The position numbers and the translations under genes are program-made. A DNA stretch of 64,000 nucleotides, from positions 523,264,137 to 523,328,136 of the forward strand of contig NC_081414.1 in NCBI RefSeq assembly GCF_030272615.1. Direction: 5' to 3'. The notes beneath the pieces were generated by a model, which saw only the letters and a program-made list of their open reading frames with translations, ran no database searches and had not been told where the DNA came from. Origin of the DNA: Cryptomeria japonica (taxonomy: Eukaryota; Streptophyta; Pinopsida; Cupressales; Cupressaceae). Positions 11,513 through 23,927 of the stretch are shown piece by piece (the first letter of the stretch is position 1; every line of letters starts with the position of its first letter).

Positions 11513-12083
11513 ATGCATGATTCAAAATAAAATAAAACTAAATTAAAAGAACCTGGATACTTGAAATTGGTGTAGAATCCCCTATGAATCCTTCAATTAG
11601 CCTTCCTTGATCCTTCAAGCTTGAAAAAAAAAAACCTCCAAAGCAACCTTAGCTATTCTCCAAAATGAAATGTGACTACCAAAACAAATACTTGAGAGAA
11701 GAATTTCTTCAAGGAATAACCAACTCCCATTTTTGAAAACTTGCATATCATTTATAAGAAAATTCCCTCTATTCCATTATCTAGAAAATTTAATTAAAAA
11801 GGAGATTCTTTCCCAATTTTGGACTTCATGCAAATTGATTAGACTTAGTGGAGGAGTCACATGCAAAGTGGTGGAGAGTCTTCTAGAAGCTTCTTATTCT
11901 TCCTACAACATGTGCCATAATTGGATGTGGAAAATAAATAAATAAAAATAAGGTATATTTTCCATGTGTGTGTGTTATTATTTTATCCTTTTATAATATT
12001 CATTCAATCATTTAAATAGCTTATCCAAAAATATAATAGAGTTGTATTTATAAATCCAAAAGTGATAAAGGAGGGTTGTGACA

Positions 12084-12315
12084 GCTTCAACAATAGATAA
12101 GGAAGTACATGACTGTTTCTTACTGATCCATGAAACAAGTTTCTTTCCAAGAAAGAAAGCTCCATTAGATGTGCATTCACCACCTTGATTGAATCTTAAG
12201 CATTTGATCTTCAATCCTGTCTCTATCTCAACCATAGCTTTAAAGTTCTTTAATTTTTCAATGGCTTCATATTTCTCTCTTAGAAAAGTAACCCACATCA
12301 TTCAAGAATAGTCAT
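12084..12315 (-). pseudogene. Element C fragment: integrase fused to RNase H by internal deletion
   Basis: The minus-strand frame reads a copia integrase piece (MMWVTFLREKYEAIEKLK, then IKCLRFNQGGE) that runs directly into RNase H (NGAFFLGKKLVSW, SKKQSC). The end of integrase and nearly all of reverse transcriptase are missing. The join near 12160-12178 lies in CATTAGATGTG, which fits both parent sequences, suggesting deletion between short repeats. The right edge is GTCAT, the target duplication of element D; the integrase continues on D's far side at 36338. The left edge is cut by element B. Confidence 0.85.
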
Positions 12316-13459
12316 TGTATACACATAAAAATTGGCTATGAGCAATTAAATAAATATTTTATATTTATTTAATAATTATTCTTCTATTAAATAGTTAATT
12401 TGAAAATATTAATTTATTTAATTCATTTTCATGTCTTTCTATTAATTAATATTTTATTTATTAATTCATTTATCCTATTCTTCTAATTAATTAAATATCT
12501 AATATTTAATTATCTCCTCCAAACAATTAAATATCCAATATTTAATCGTTATTCTCCCATCCTATAGTCTCAAATATTAAAATAATTCGTAAATTATTTA
12601 ATCTTTCTTATGCAACTCACCCTCCATCTCCACTTCATCTTCCCTTTGCCAACTCATCAAACATGTGGCTAAGGAAATTAATATTTCTTAATATTAATTC
12701 ATCATTTATCTCCAACCTCCAAACTTAATGAAAATTGTGTATGTACACATATTTAACAACCATTTCCTATATTCTCTCCAACACCCCCTACATCTTAGGA
12801 AGGACTTGAGTCCACTTGTCCTATCATGCCTCAATTTCCTCCAACCATCCCTAGATTTCCTTAGTCAGCAACCTAGTCAAGGTGAGATGAGTGACACTTG
12901 TCTTCTCCTTCCCCCTTTCTCTCAACCTTCACCTTTGCTCACAGCCATCCAAATCTGTAGATCTGATCATGACCATTGATCTAAGCCACATCATCTCATC
13001 CTCTCAAAGTCTATAAAATCAAGAGCTTTAGTTGAGAGAGAGTTAGACTTCAAGAGACTTCAAGTGCATTTTGCAAGATAATCATATGCATCCGTGAGTT
13101 TTAGTTTTGGAGCAAATAGCAATTATCATATAATATCATTTAGCATAATCATTTAGTATAATCATGTAGCATTTTACATATCATAGCATTAGTTAACTAC
13201 AAGTTATCAGTCCATTCTTCATACGCCATCTTGGAAGTCAACAGTGCATTGTCTGAGAGCACACCATTTGCAACCAGGAATAGTGGAGTTAGGACACAAT
13301 GAGACATAAGCCATGAAGGTAAAATAATGTTTTATTTTAATATGCATTTCATGTAGTTTCATTGGTCGAATTTGGATTTCCTATATGCATTTCCATTTGT
13401 ATTTCATGAAACTAACTTATTATAGGTAACATTCTGAGGATGAACTTCAAGCTCGCACA
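12316..13459 (+). repeat. Element D 5' LTR
   Basis: A 1,144-bp LTR, AT-rich in its first 300 bases. It is followed four bases later by the primer site. It aligns with 35208-36332 over its whole length, with indels near 12430-12470. Confidence 0.93.
13011..13018 (+). promoter_or_regulatory. Putative TATA box in the LTR of element D
   Basis: CTATAAAA, conserved in the 3' LTR at about 35886-35893. It precedes a short purine-rich stretch in both copies. Confidence 0.55.
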
Positions 13460-13462
13460 TTT

Positions 13463-13480
13463 TGGTGCCCACCGTGGGTC
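13463..13480 (+). other. Primer-binding site, element D
   Basis: TGGTGCCCACCGTGGGTC lies four bases after the LTR. This form is typical of Tat/Athila-branch gypsy elements and differs from the methionine site used by the other elements here. Confidence 0.8.
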
Positions 13481-13481
13481 T

Positions 13482-15364
13482 CATAAGCCTTGCATGTACC
13501 TTTAAAAATCTTGCAAATAGTTAAATTAATGCATTTGTAATGCTGATTCATGCATGTGTGAATTTTGACAACGCTTTTGTTCTGCAGGTTAGCACATTTG
13601 CCTTTTATGTTAGCACTTTTGCAACATAGGTTAACGCATGAGCATTCTAGGTTAGTGCTTTTGTCTTAGAATTTGTGCATTTGCATTATAGGTTCGCACA
13701 TTTGTGCCCTTGGTTAGCACATATGTCAAAGAAATCATGCTTTTGTATCCACAGAATAGTGCTTTTGTAGTCTAGATTAGCACTTATGATCTGCAAGTTA
13801 GCGCTTTTGAGAAAAAAGATAGCGCATATGATAGATTAGCACTTCTATTCATAAAACTAACAAAATTTTCTTGCAAGACCGAATGTCCAAGAAATTAGAT
13901 TTTTTAGATTACTAACGTGCATGTGTAGGATGGCATTTAAGGCAAATTTTATGCATTTCATCATTTAGTTAATTAAAAGTCTTCATTTGGGAAGTAATAT
14001 ATCATATCTTGTTCATCTAGTTTAACTAAGAGGATGAATTGACAGCATGCAACTTGCATTTTTAGTATTTTCTCTAAAAAAAAAAAGTTACACATAGACT
14101 TTTAAAAAGGCTAAAATGAACATCATGCTTGTTGGAGAAACATCTCCAAATAGGAGTTAGACAATATTTGCTTTGAAAAGGATAAAAAGAACGCTTGTTT
14201 TCCGTGTCTTGAAAGTGGTAGGTATATGCTCTCCCCTTAATTGGGTGACCAAAAATCCAAACCCACTCTTTTACACTTTCTTTACTTTCAAGCAATTAAA
14301 TCCTTTAGAGGGCCTACCTTCTCGAGTTGCCTTGAGGGGGCCAGTAAGAGGGGAACGACCCAAAGTGGAAACGGGCTAATACTGAGTCCTTCCAATCCAC
14401 TATAAATAAATCATGTTTGTGACGAAAGTCTCAAACAACATGTGTTTATAAGTTCATACCGACACTATGTTTCCCCATAAACCCTATGGAGCATAACCTC
14501 TATAGGCTAGGAACATTCTGTATTTACAGAGCTTAAAGTGCCGCATGTATGGCCACATGACTGGAAGCCTTTACTAAAAACCATTTGTACTAGTTTCCAA
14601 ATTCCTTCTAGTTGTTGGCACAGGAGGTCAGACCTCTGAAGCAGCTCACATACATACGGTTCTTAGTAGAGATATAAAGTTTGCCATGGGGAGTTTTCAT
14701 GGAAACTGGTGCTTGGCTGCCCCAAAGAAGTGAGTGCTGAGGGTGGAGCCAGTGGGGTCAAGCATCTAAATATCTGCTTTGAATAGCATAGCCTCGGGGG
14801 AAACCCCACGTGAGATTTAACAACTATTGTCTCAGCCTGCCATAAGATTTGTACTTGCTTGTGCATTTTGTTTATTAAACACTATGTCTTCTATGCCTAT
14901 AACATGTTCCAAATGGTCAAAAATTGAAGAAAATTATCATCTACAAGGGAGCAAAAATCCAACAAATTTATGAAAAATTTTGATTGAAAAGAGGAATACA
15001 AAAACTTTCCAACACTTGAAACACTAGATCAAAATCAAAATATCAAAACATCAATATCAAAATAATTCTTGAAGTAGGTTTGTCTCTAAACCATCATGTA
15101 TTTTTAAACTACCTCAAACAACTAGGTTACTAATCCAACATGTTATACTCAAAAGGTTCTATAAACATCATAATTTATCAAGCTATCGATTCAACCATCT
15201 TAGGTGCAAAACAAAAAAATCAACATCTTTGTCAAGTTTCTCACCAGGATAATCAAATCCTCTATCACAAAGCTTGGTCAAATCTATACTAGGTTCCCAA
15301 TCTTGGATATATCTTTCCTATTTTGAACCTAGGTCATATCAAAACCAAAATTGCACCAACATTG
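13482..15364 (+). other. Element D leader, first part
   Basis: Non-coding leader of about 1.9 kb between the primer site and the copia F insertion. It contains the 5' motif array (13568-13846). A segment near 14170-14880 is less AT-rich and has no convincing long frame. The stretch ends at CATTG, the target duplication of F. Confidence 0.7.
13568..13846 (+). repeat. Element D 5' subterminal motif array
   Basis: About 13 units with a period near 21 bp, consensus TTAGCRCWTTTG followed by a variable tail often ending AGG. The best copies read TTAGCGCTTTTG and TTAGCACTTTTGC. The reverse complement of this motif is arrayed at the other end of the element (34440-34696). Confidence 0.8.
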
Positions 15365-16418
15365 TGTTAGGTCCTGAAGACAACTGAGAGGGGGGGGGGG
15401 GGTGAATCAGTTGTCTGATAAATTCAAACCAAAAATAACTCAATCAACTTAATGCTTAATACTGGTAAACTAGTTAAGTATGCCGGTAGACAGTGTTAAC
15501 AGTTAATTGCTATACCGGTAAAGATTAATGCATGAAACATAAACACAAAGTCATCCACAACACATAACACCAATATTTGTACGTGGAAACCCTGTAAGGG
15601 AAAAAACCACTATGGAAAACCTTACCCACAATCAGATGATACTACTGTAGATAGTAAGTGTACATAAATGGGGTCTACACATGCAAAAAGGCCAACAGCC
15701 TAGAGCTCACTGCTTAATCACAAAATGGGAGTCACACTGACTATAGTTGGATGGTTAAATCTAATAAGAATGTACTGCACAAAATAGCATCTTCATATGC
15801 TGGATTCAGTGCTAGTGTAATGTTGATATTCTTCCATAAAAAACCTAGCTTCACCTTCAAATGATGTCTTTGTGTATAGCTCTGCTTAATCTCGCATATA
15901 CCTTCACTTAATTCTTTTTCACATTCCACATTCAACCTTACAAATAAGATCTTACATTTATACCATAACCTAAGATGAATTTTAGTAGGTCGGCTCTACA
16001 AAAACATTTTACAAACAATATATTATCTGATGCAATAACCGATTAAACATGTCGGCTTAAAGAATTTACAACAATAATAAATCATCTCCATAGTGTGCCA
16101 TGCAGATCTGGAAAAGATAAACCTGCCGGTGTAACCCTAGGTAATGCTGGACCTATTTGTCGGTAAAAGCAAATATGCAAATATGATTATACCAATGATT
16201 AATTCTTCAAAACAAAGTGTCCACATGATGTCTTTGACATTACCAAGTGCTTGCCATATCATTCCAAGTGTCGGCGATCATTATATCCTGTCAGTGAACC
16301 ATATACCAGTAACTGTGCAATAGTTACTTGCTTGCCGATGAATGTTGTTGGATCTCCAAAGTGATAGTGTAATAGTAGGTGTTGACATCAATGATAAAAC
16401 CATAGCCAAATACCAACA
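15365..16418 (-). repeat. Element F 3' LTR
   Basis: On the plus strand it runs TGTTAGG to CCAACA, with the polypurine tract complement at 16419-16434. The C-rich hairpin (seen as a G run) is at 15378-15416. A TATAAAT on the minus strand lies at 15956-15962. Confidence 0.93.
15378..15416 (-). other. C-rich hairpin, copia F 3' LTR
   Basis: The 10-base arms AGACAACTGA (15378-15387) and TCAGTTGTCT (15407-15416) pair perfectly around a homopolymer-rich loop. The other LTR has the same arms at 21032-21041 and 21060-21069. Confidence 0.6.
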
Positions 16419-16807
16419 ATCTCCCCCTTTGGCATTGATGGCAATACAAGATGGAAAAACCATCAAAGTGCCAAAATAGAAATGCCAAAAACCAAAAACC
16501 AACAATCTCTCCAAAAAGATCATAACCAGAATACAGAGAGTAATAGTCTCTCTCAAACAACAATCTCTCCCCCTGGGAGCAACATGTGTTATCCAAAGTT
16601 CTCTTAAAAGATAATGTGTTTTTCCATAGATATCTCTCCCCCTTTGACATCAAATGCCAAAGTTATAATAATAAAACCAAGTTCATATACAAAATACCAA
16701 TCAATTCAATATACCAACTACTCCCCCTAAGAAGTAGCTTCCTCAACAAAGACCCGAGTAAAAGATTTGTCTTTTAATTCTACCGATTGATGACAATCAT
16801 CAACTAT
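16419..16807 (-). other. Element F 3' untranslated region with repeated polypurine-like tracts
   Basis: On the minus strand the LTR-proximal tract is TGCCAAAGGGGGAGAT (complement of 16419-16434). Further GGGGGAGA-like tracts lie at about 16560-16575, 16630-16645 and 16722-16733. No coding frame is evident. Confidence 0.7.
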
Positions 16808-19800
16808 CTAAGTCTCTACCAGTGGTGGTATGACTCCAAGCTGATCTCTGAGATATTCAAAAGTCTCCTTAGGCAAAGGTTTTTAGAAAATATCTGCAAG
16901 TTGTTCTTTAGTATTCACATAAATTAGTTTTATCTCTTTTTCTTCAACTTTTTCCCTTAGAAAATTTAGTTTGATATAAACATGTTTTGTTTTAGAATGT
17001 AATACTGGATTCTTAGATATATCAATTGCTGCAGTGTTATCACAATATATAATAATAGGTTCCTTGCATTTTACCGTTATGTCTTTCAACATTTGCTTAA
17101 GCCATAGTACCTATGTATAGTTAGTTGTTGCTGCAACATATTCTGATTAATCTGTTGATAAAGATGTACAACTTTGTTTCTTACTCAACCAAGAGACTAA
17201 TCTCTTTCCAAGAAAGAATGCTCCGTCGGTGGTGCTTTTTCTATCATCCACATCTCCTGCCCAATTTGCATCTGTGTATGCACATAGATCAAAATTTTCA
17301 TCTCTAGGATACCATAATCCAAGATTTGCAGTGCCTTGTAAGTATCAAAAAATCCTTTTTACTACTGATTCATGATTTTCTCTAGGATTACTTTGAAATC
17401 TAGAAACAATACATACTGCATTCATAATATCAGGTCTGGTTTGTGTCAAATATAGTAAACCTGCTATCATAGATTTGTATCTAGTTGGATTAACAGGTGT
17501 AGATTCACCCCTTTGAGATAATTTGTCATTTGTAGTCATAGGTGTGCTTACTAGTTTAGAGTTCTCCATCCCAAATTTCTTTAGTAACTCTTTCAAGTAC
17601 TTGGATTGACTCAAAAATATACCTTTGTTAGTCTGTGAAATCTGCAATCCTAAAAAGAATTTTATTTCTCCTATCATAGACATTTCAAATTCTTGCTGCA
17701 TTTTAATAGAAAATTCTTTACATAATCCATCTTCTCCTCCAAAGATTATATCATCAACAAATACTTCTATAATCAAGATGTCATCATTAGTTATTTTGTA
17801 ATATAAATTGTTGTCTGCATTTCCTTTAGAAAAACCAATTTTTAAAAGATACTTATCCAACCTTGCATACCAAGCTCTTGGGGCTTGTTTCAATCCATAT
17901 AGAGCTTTTCTAAACCTGCAAACCATATTATTGTCATCTATCAAAGAAAATCTATCAGGTTGTTCAATATAGACTTCCTCTTCAAGATCTCCATTCAAAA
18001 ATGCACATTTAATATCCATTTGATGAACTTTGTAGTTCTTGTGAGCTGCAAAAGCCAAGAATAATCTGACTGCCTCAATTCTTGCTACCGGTGCAAAGGT
18101 TTCATTGTAATCAACTCCTTCTTTCTAAGAATATCCCTTACACACTAGTCTTGCTTTATTTCTGACAACCTTACCATCTTCATTAATTTTGTTTCTAAAT
18201 ACCCATTTGGTTCCAATTACATTTTTATCTTTAGGCCCGGGAACTAATGTCCAAGTATTATTTTTCTCAATTTGTTCTAATTCTTCTTTCATAGCTTTAA
18301 TCCAAAATTTATCTTCACATGCCTCATTAACAGATGATGGTTCAATTTGAGAAATAATACATAGCTCTTCATTTGCCAATCTTCCTCTTGTCATAACTCC
18401 TTTAAATTTGCTTCCAATTATCTGATTTTCAGAATGATTCAATTTTACATACCGGGGTGTCTTAGTTTGTTGTTGTTCTTCAATTACTATGGAATCCTCT
18501 AATGGTACCTGGGTAATTGGATCTTCATTCTGTACTGGTGGATTTAGTGTAGGTTCATTTGTCACAATTTCTGTTTCTAGTTCATAATCTATATACCTTG
18601 AAGTTCCTCTGAATTGTTCATCAATTTTTACATTTGTACTCTCAACAATTTTCTGCAATCTCTTATTAAAACATCTATATGCCTTGCTCTTAGATGAATA
18701 ACTAAGAAATATTCCTTCATCACTTCTAGGATCAAATTTGCCAATATACTCATCTCTTTTAATATAACATTTACTTCCAAAAATTTTGAAATACTTAAGA
18801 GTAGGAGTATTACCAAACCATAGTTTATGAGGGGTCTTACCAGTTTCACCTTTGATGTGAACTTTGTTGAATGTATAGACAGCTATGCTGACTACTTCTC
18901 TCCAATATACATGTGGTAAATTTGCTTCAGATAACATACTTCTTGCTACATCCAAGATAGTTCTATTTTTCCTTTCAACAACTCCATTCTGCTGTGGTGT
19001 CTGAGGTGCTAATAGTTGTCTTCTGATTCCATTCACTTCACAGAATGTATTAAAGTCCTTAGATGTGAATTCTCCTCCTTGATCTGATCTTAAACATTTG
19101 ATTTTCTTACCGGTTTCATTTTCAACCATTGCTTTGAATAGTTTGAACTTTCCAAGTTCTTCTGATTTTTCTCTGAGAAAAGTAACCCAACATATTCTAG
19201 AATAATCATCAATAATTAGCATGAAATATCTATCACCTTGTAAGCTTTTAGTTCTAGATGGACCACATAAATTTGTGTGAATCAAATCAAGAGCATTATT
19301 GGATTTTTCTGGAATACTTTTGAAACTTGCTCTAACTTGATTTCCAAATTGACATTCCTTACATATTGTATTTTGAGGTTTCACAATTTTAGGTAGATCT
19401 CTAACTGCCTTAGAAGTACTGATTTTTACCATGAAATCAAAGTTTACATGATAGAGTCTCTTATGCCATAACCAACTTTCATCTATATGTGCAATCAAGC
19501 ATGCCTTTTCACTATTATTCAAATGAAATATATTACCTCTAGTCTAATTACCAGTTGCAATTTCTAAACCAGTTCTATTCATGATTTTGTATTTTCCATT
19601 CTTAAATTGTAACTGAAATCCTTTCTCAACTAATTGACCAACACTTAAAAGATTATGCTTTAATCCTTCAACATAGTAGACATTGTTAGTGTTATGCTTA
19701 CCATCAAGAGATATTGTACCCTTACCTTTGATTGAACAGGCTTTGTCATCTCCAAATCTTACTAAACCTTCATTGTTTTCTTGAAACTTCAAGAATTTAC

Positions 19801-20962
19801 CTTTGTCTCTTGTCATATGATGTGAGAATCCTGAGTCAATGATCCATTCATCCTTTACTTCAACTTTAGCTACTAGGGCTTGTTCTATCAGCTGAGCAAT
19901 AGGTGCCAGTTGATCTTTTGTTATAGCAACAAAAACCCATCCATTGTCTATTGGATCCTCATTAAAATCATCAGTTACACCTTCATCAACAATGTAACAA
20001 GATTTGTCTTTGTTCTTTTTAAATCTGTATCTCTGATATTCAGGATTAAGCTTGTATGTTCTTCTAGCTTCTTCTCTTAGTCTTGCATGTCTATCAGGGC
20101 ATCTCGAAGCCATATGACCAATCTTATTGTAGTTAAAACATTTAAAGGGTGTTTTACCTTCATATTTACTTCCAACTGGACCTTTTGGCATTTTCCTTGC
20201 AAATAGTGCTTCAAGTTCTTCAAGTTCTTCATTCTCCTTCCTAGTTTCTTCAAGTTCTCTTGCATAAAAGGCTTTCCAATCTGATTTTTCAAATGATGGA
20301 GCAGATGATGTTGATGCTTTAAAGGCCAAATCTATCTTTATAGTAGCAACAGGACCAAATTCCTCAATTTCAAAGGCTGAAAGTTTTCCAATCAATGTAT
20401 CCCTAGTTACTGATGTATTAGGCATTGTCTTCAGCTCATTTATAGTAGTAACCTTCATTTTATATGCTGGTGGCAATCCTTGTAAGATTTTTGAAACAAT
20501 TTCATCCTCACTCAAGGTTTCTCCACAACATTTAATACCCAAAACAATTTCATTTACTCTTTCCATAAAAGCAGAAATCCTTTCATCTTCTTCCATTTTC
20601 AGATGTTCATACCTGACTCGGAAGCTTTCAATTTTTGCAATCTTGACTATGGAATCTCCTTCCTTCAGTGTTTCCAAATGATCCCAAATATCTTTAGTAG
20701 TAGACCTATCTGATAATCCCATGATTTATTGATCTGATACAACGCTCAAAAGTGCTTCTCTTGCTTTACAATCATTCTCCTCATCTTTGGCTAAGGTAGT
20801 TGGAGTGGTCTGACCAGCTACAGTAGCAATATAACCATTCTTTGTAACTTCCCAGATGTCTTTACTAATGCAATTCAAATGTGTCTCCATTCTGATCTTC
20901 CATATCCCATAATTGGTTCCATCAAGTTTAGGAATGTCCTTCCTGAAATAATTAGTAGTCAT
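16808..20962 (-). pseudogene. gag-pol: Element F gag-pol polyprotein (decayed)
   Basis: A single minus-strand frame from ATG 20962 (MTTNYFRKDIPKLDGTNY) to TAG at 16808. The order is: UBN2-type gag; zinc knuckle (CFNYNKIGHMASRC, second Cys replaced by Tyr) near 20110-20150; protease IIDSGFSHHM near 19830; integrase with HTNLCGP near 19280, LRSDQGGEF and NGVVERKNRT; and reverse transcriptase with FVDD near 17760. RNase H is split by stops. In-frame stops lie at 20726, 19544, 18125 and 17345, with three more between 17150 and 16880. The first integrase Asp reads Asn, so this copy is inactive for several reasons. Confidence 0.92.
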
Positions 20963-21004
20963 TGGATCTCCTCAAGTTGTTAAACTTCTACAAAAGAGGA
21001 CTAA

Positions 21005-21016
21005 GCTCTGATACCA
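21005..21016 (-). other. Primer-binding site, copia F
   Basis: The minus strand reads TGGTATCAGAGC, two bases from the LTR end at 21019. Confidence 0.9.
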
Positions 21017-21018
21017 AT

Positions 21019-22057
21019 TGTTAGGTCCCAGAGACAACTGAGAGGGGGGGGGGGGTGAATCAGTTGTCTAATAAATTCAAACCAAAAACAACTCAATCAA
21101 CTTAATGCTTAATACCAGTAAACTAGTTAATTATGCTGGTAGATAGTGTTAATGGTTAATTGCTATACCAGTAAAAATTAATGCATGAAACATAAACACA
21201 AAGTCATCCACAACACATAACACCAATATTTGTACATGGAAACCCTATAAGGGGAAAAACCATGGTGGGAAACCTTACCCACAATCAGATGATACTACTG
21301 CAGATAGTAAGTGTACATAAATGGGGTCTGCACATGCAGAAAGGCCAATAGCCTAGAGCTCACTGCTCAATCACAAAATTGGAGTCACACTGACCATAGT
21401 TAGATGGTTAAATCCAATAAGAATGTACTACACAAAATAGCATCTTCATATGCTGGATTCAGTACCGGTGTAATGCTGATATGCTTCCACAAAAAACCTA
21501 GCTTCACCTTCAAATGATGTCCTTGTGTATAGTTCTACTTAATCTCGCATATAGCTTCACTTAATTCTTTTTCGTATTCCACATTCAATCTTACATTTAT
21601 ACCATAACCTAAGACCAATTTTAGTAGGTCGGCTCTACAAAAACATTTTTCAAACAATATATTATCCGATGCAGTAACCAATTAAACATGTTGGCTTAAA
21701 GCATTTACAACAATAATAAATCATCTCCATAGCATGCCATGCTGATTTGGAAAAGATAAACCTACCGGTGTAACCCTAGGTAACCCTGGACCTATTTGTC
21801 GTTAAAAGAAAATATGCAAATATGATTATACCAATGATTAATTCTTCAAAACAAAGTGTCCACACGATGTCTTCAACATTACCAAGTGTCTTCCGTATCA
21901 TTCCAAGTGTTCTTGATCATTATATCTTGTCAGTGAACCATATACCAGTAACTGTGCAATAGTTACTTGCTTGCCGGTGAATGTTGCTAGATCTCCAAAG
22001 TGCTAGTGTTTTAGTAGGTTTTGACAGCAATGACAAAACCATACCAAAATACCAACA
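21019..22057 (-). repeat. Element F 5' LTR
   Basis: A 1,039-bp copy of the LTR, TGTTAGG to CCAACA on the plus strand. A minus-strand TATAAAT lies at 21595-21601. A short segment near 21590 is missing relative to the other LTR. Confidence 0.93.
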
Positions 22058-22062
22058 CATTG

Positions 22063-22462
22063 GAATCAAACAAACTTGTAAATTGTCAAATGCTTATATG
22101 ACTCTTAAGTATCACCTTAAGAAAAGAAAACCCAATTACAAAGCTACTCATAAAAGGATAAGATTCTTGTATATCAATCGCAAGATCTTATTGAAACATA
22201 GGACATTTCTACATCATTTTCATCACTACTTATGTGGTTGTGGTACAGAATTTGATGGGGAAACTTTACAAAGACATGCTTTTCAACAAAGAGACACTTT
22301 ATCCCAGTGAACAAACAATAGTGGTAAGATCAACAAAGCATATCTTCTTAAACCAATAATCATCTATTGACTTTGTCCTTTAGAATTTTCAACAATTTTT
22401 GAATTAATCACATGCTAGTTTGGACTAGAGCCCAACATGAGCAACTTAGAAAGTGACAACAA
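22063..22462 (+). other. Element D leader, second part
   Basis: Non-coding leader between the copia F target duplication and the gag start. No recognisable motif was found. Confidence 0.6.
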
Positions 22463-23495
22463 ATGGAGGAGGAAGATACTCTTGTATTCCACACTTTTGG
22501 ATTTACCGTTGTTGACAAAGGAGTCAATAGCACCATTAGAGACCTTGAGAAAGATTTCAAATTTGATAGGCTAATGGAAAAATTGTTGGCAAAACAAAAA
22601 GAAAAATATCTCTTGATGTTGGCAAAGTGTGGAGCTAAACTACCACAAGACTTTAACATAGAAAGCTTGAAACAAGATGTGGAGGCAAGTAACACCCAAA
22701 ATAGAGATGATCCAAATAACGAGGACATAAACAAAGAAAGTCATGAAGAAACAAGGACAGAAAAGGATGACACAAGAAAAGAGCATAGTGATAAGAGAAC
22801 TCACAAAGAAACGAGGAGAAACTATGTGGATAATCCATTGTCAAACCTTGCTCAAAAAATACAAACTCTACAACAATAGATACAAGACATGCAAAATGGG
22901 ACAAGCTCCAAGAAATATTCATTAGAAGATATATGCCCATATCCTTTTGATAAAAATCTGAATATGATACCATTTTCGCAACATTGTGAGATTCCTAAAT
23001 ATGGCAAATACGATGGAAAATCTGATCCTCAAGATCACATTAGGGAGTTTTGTACTATGAGCATGGAATTTGCTCATGATAAAACTTACCTTATGCGTCT
23101 TTTTCCTGAGAGTTTAAATGGACAATCAATGGAGTGGTTTTCAAGATTACTATCCAGAATCAAATCCTTTGAAGAACTTGTGAATAGGTTTATTTCACAA
23201 CACTCCTATAATATAAGGAATGAAATAACAATTCTGGATCTTTGCAATGTTAAACAAAAGAATGGTGAATCCTTTATGATTTTCTTGCAACGATGGAAAT
23301 GCATGTTTAATAGGTATCCCAGAGATGTACCTGATCAAGAAAAAATGGACATATTCATTGATAATCTTATCAGTGAAATGAGTTATCGACTAAGGATGCA
23401 ATGTCCTCCCTCTTTTGCCAAAATGATCGAGAATGGTCTGAAAATAGAGAATGCAATGGTAAAGAAAGGAGAACTAAAATTCTATAATAATACAT

Positions 23496-23537
<42 letters not shown>

Positions 23538-23611
23538 ACAAACCCAAGTTCTGGTCAAAGAATAGGAATGTCAGCAATGAAGGGAATGATGATAATAGTA
23601 CTACAAAATAA
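22463..23611 (+). pseudogene. gag: Element D gag
   Basis: One frame with a single stop (TAG 22877-22879). The first part is a charged Lys/Glu-rich region; the second, from about 22889, holds a retrotransposon gag core (FLQRWKCMFNRYPRD region near 23280). The C-terminus has a run of Asn encoded by an AAC/CAA repeat at about 23497-23536. Beyond the TAA at 23609 a finger of form CX2HX4HX4C (CNYHQNKGHLTNDC) is still readable near 23834-23875, in another frame. Its spacing is typical of Tat-branch gag. Confidence 0.85.
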
Positions 23612-23927
23612 CAACAACCAATTTTCAATCTATCAAGTCAAATCCCAAGCAATAACAATCCAGAAAACTATAAAGCTAATTCCTTTTTCTCAAATCTACG
23701 GAGGAAATTCAGAAACATTGGATAATCTTTGGAATCAACTCTAAAAACTTGCTAACAAATTGATTGTTTTGCCAGAAGCAAGAAGTTATGAACCACCAGT
23801 CAAGCCCAATTGGTGGAATGACAATCATTTTTGCAATTACCATCAGAATAAAGGACACCTAACAAATGATTGTTAGACATTTTAAACACCTTATCCAAGA
23901 TCTAATCAATAACGAAACCATTATAGT

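Larger units (their letters stand above)
6316..12083 (-). mobile_element. Element B: Ty3/gypsy retrotransposon, 5' part, interrupted by element A
   Basis: Read on the minus strand: a very long 5' LTR (8576-12083), a primer site, then gag, zinc knuckle, protease and the start of reverse transcriptase, which is cut at 6316 by element A. The remaining pol and the 3' LTR should lie to the left of the window. The LTR's outer end at 12083 lies inside an RNase H stretch of copia C, so B inserted into C. Confidence 0.85.
8576..12083 (-). repeat. Element B 5' LTR (about 3.5 kb)
   Basis: On the minus strand it begins TGTCACAACCC and ends GGGTTACTACA, matching inverted termini next to a primer site on one side and foreign copia C sequence on the other. 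It is unusually long and holds several tandem arrays, AT-rich stretches with (TA)n near 10730 and 10815, a poly-T near 11392 and a GC-rich island near 10480-10630. The second LTR is not in the window, so exact ends are inferred. Confidence 0.75.
15365..22057 (-). mobile_element. Element F: Ty1/copia retrotransposon inserted in element D
   Basis: The LTRs at 15365-16418 and 21019-22057 flank a minus-strand gag-pol frame. The target duplication CATTG is perfect (15360-15364 and 22058-22062). The LTRs differ at roughly 7 percent of positions by eye, which is more than those of the older host element D. The internal frame has about seven stops. All copia domains are present in the usual order. 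Confidence 0.95.

Noticed and set aside
13568-13846. CRISPR-like regular repeat spacing
   Set aside because: The units are degenerate with no constant repeat or unique spacers, the setting is a plant retroelement, and no cas-like gene is present.
14173-14866. Short frames in the element D leader suggesting a host gene
   Set aside because: Frames are short and unrelated on both strands, and the segment lies between the primer site and gag of one element.
15388-15402. Poly-G run in LTR F (and C run at 58611-58622 in H) as a sequencing artefact
   Set aside because: Homologous C-rich runs occur at the same place in all five copia families, so the run is real, although its exact length may be uncertain.
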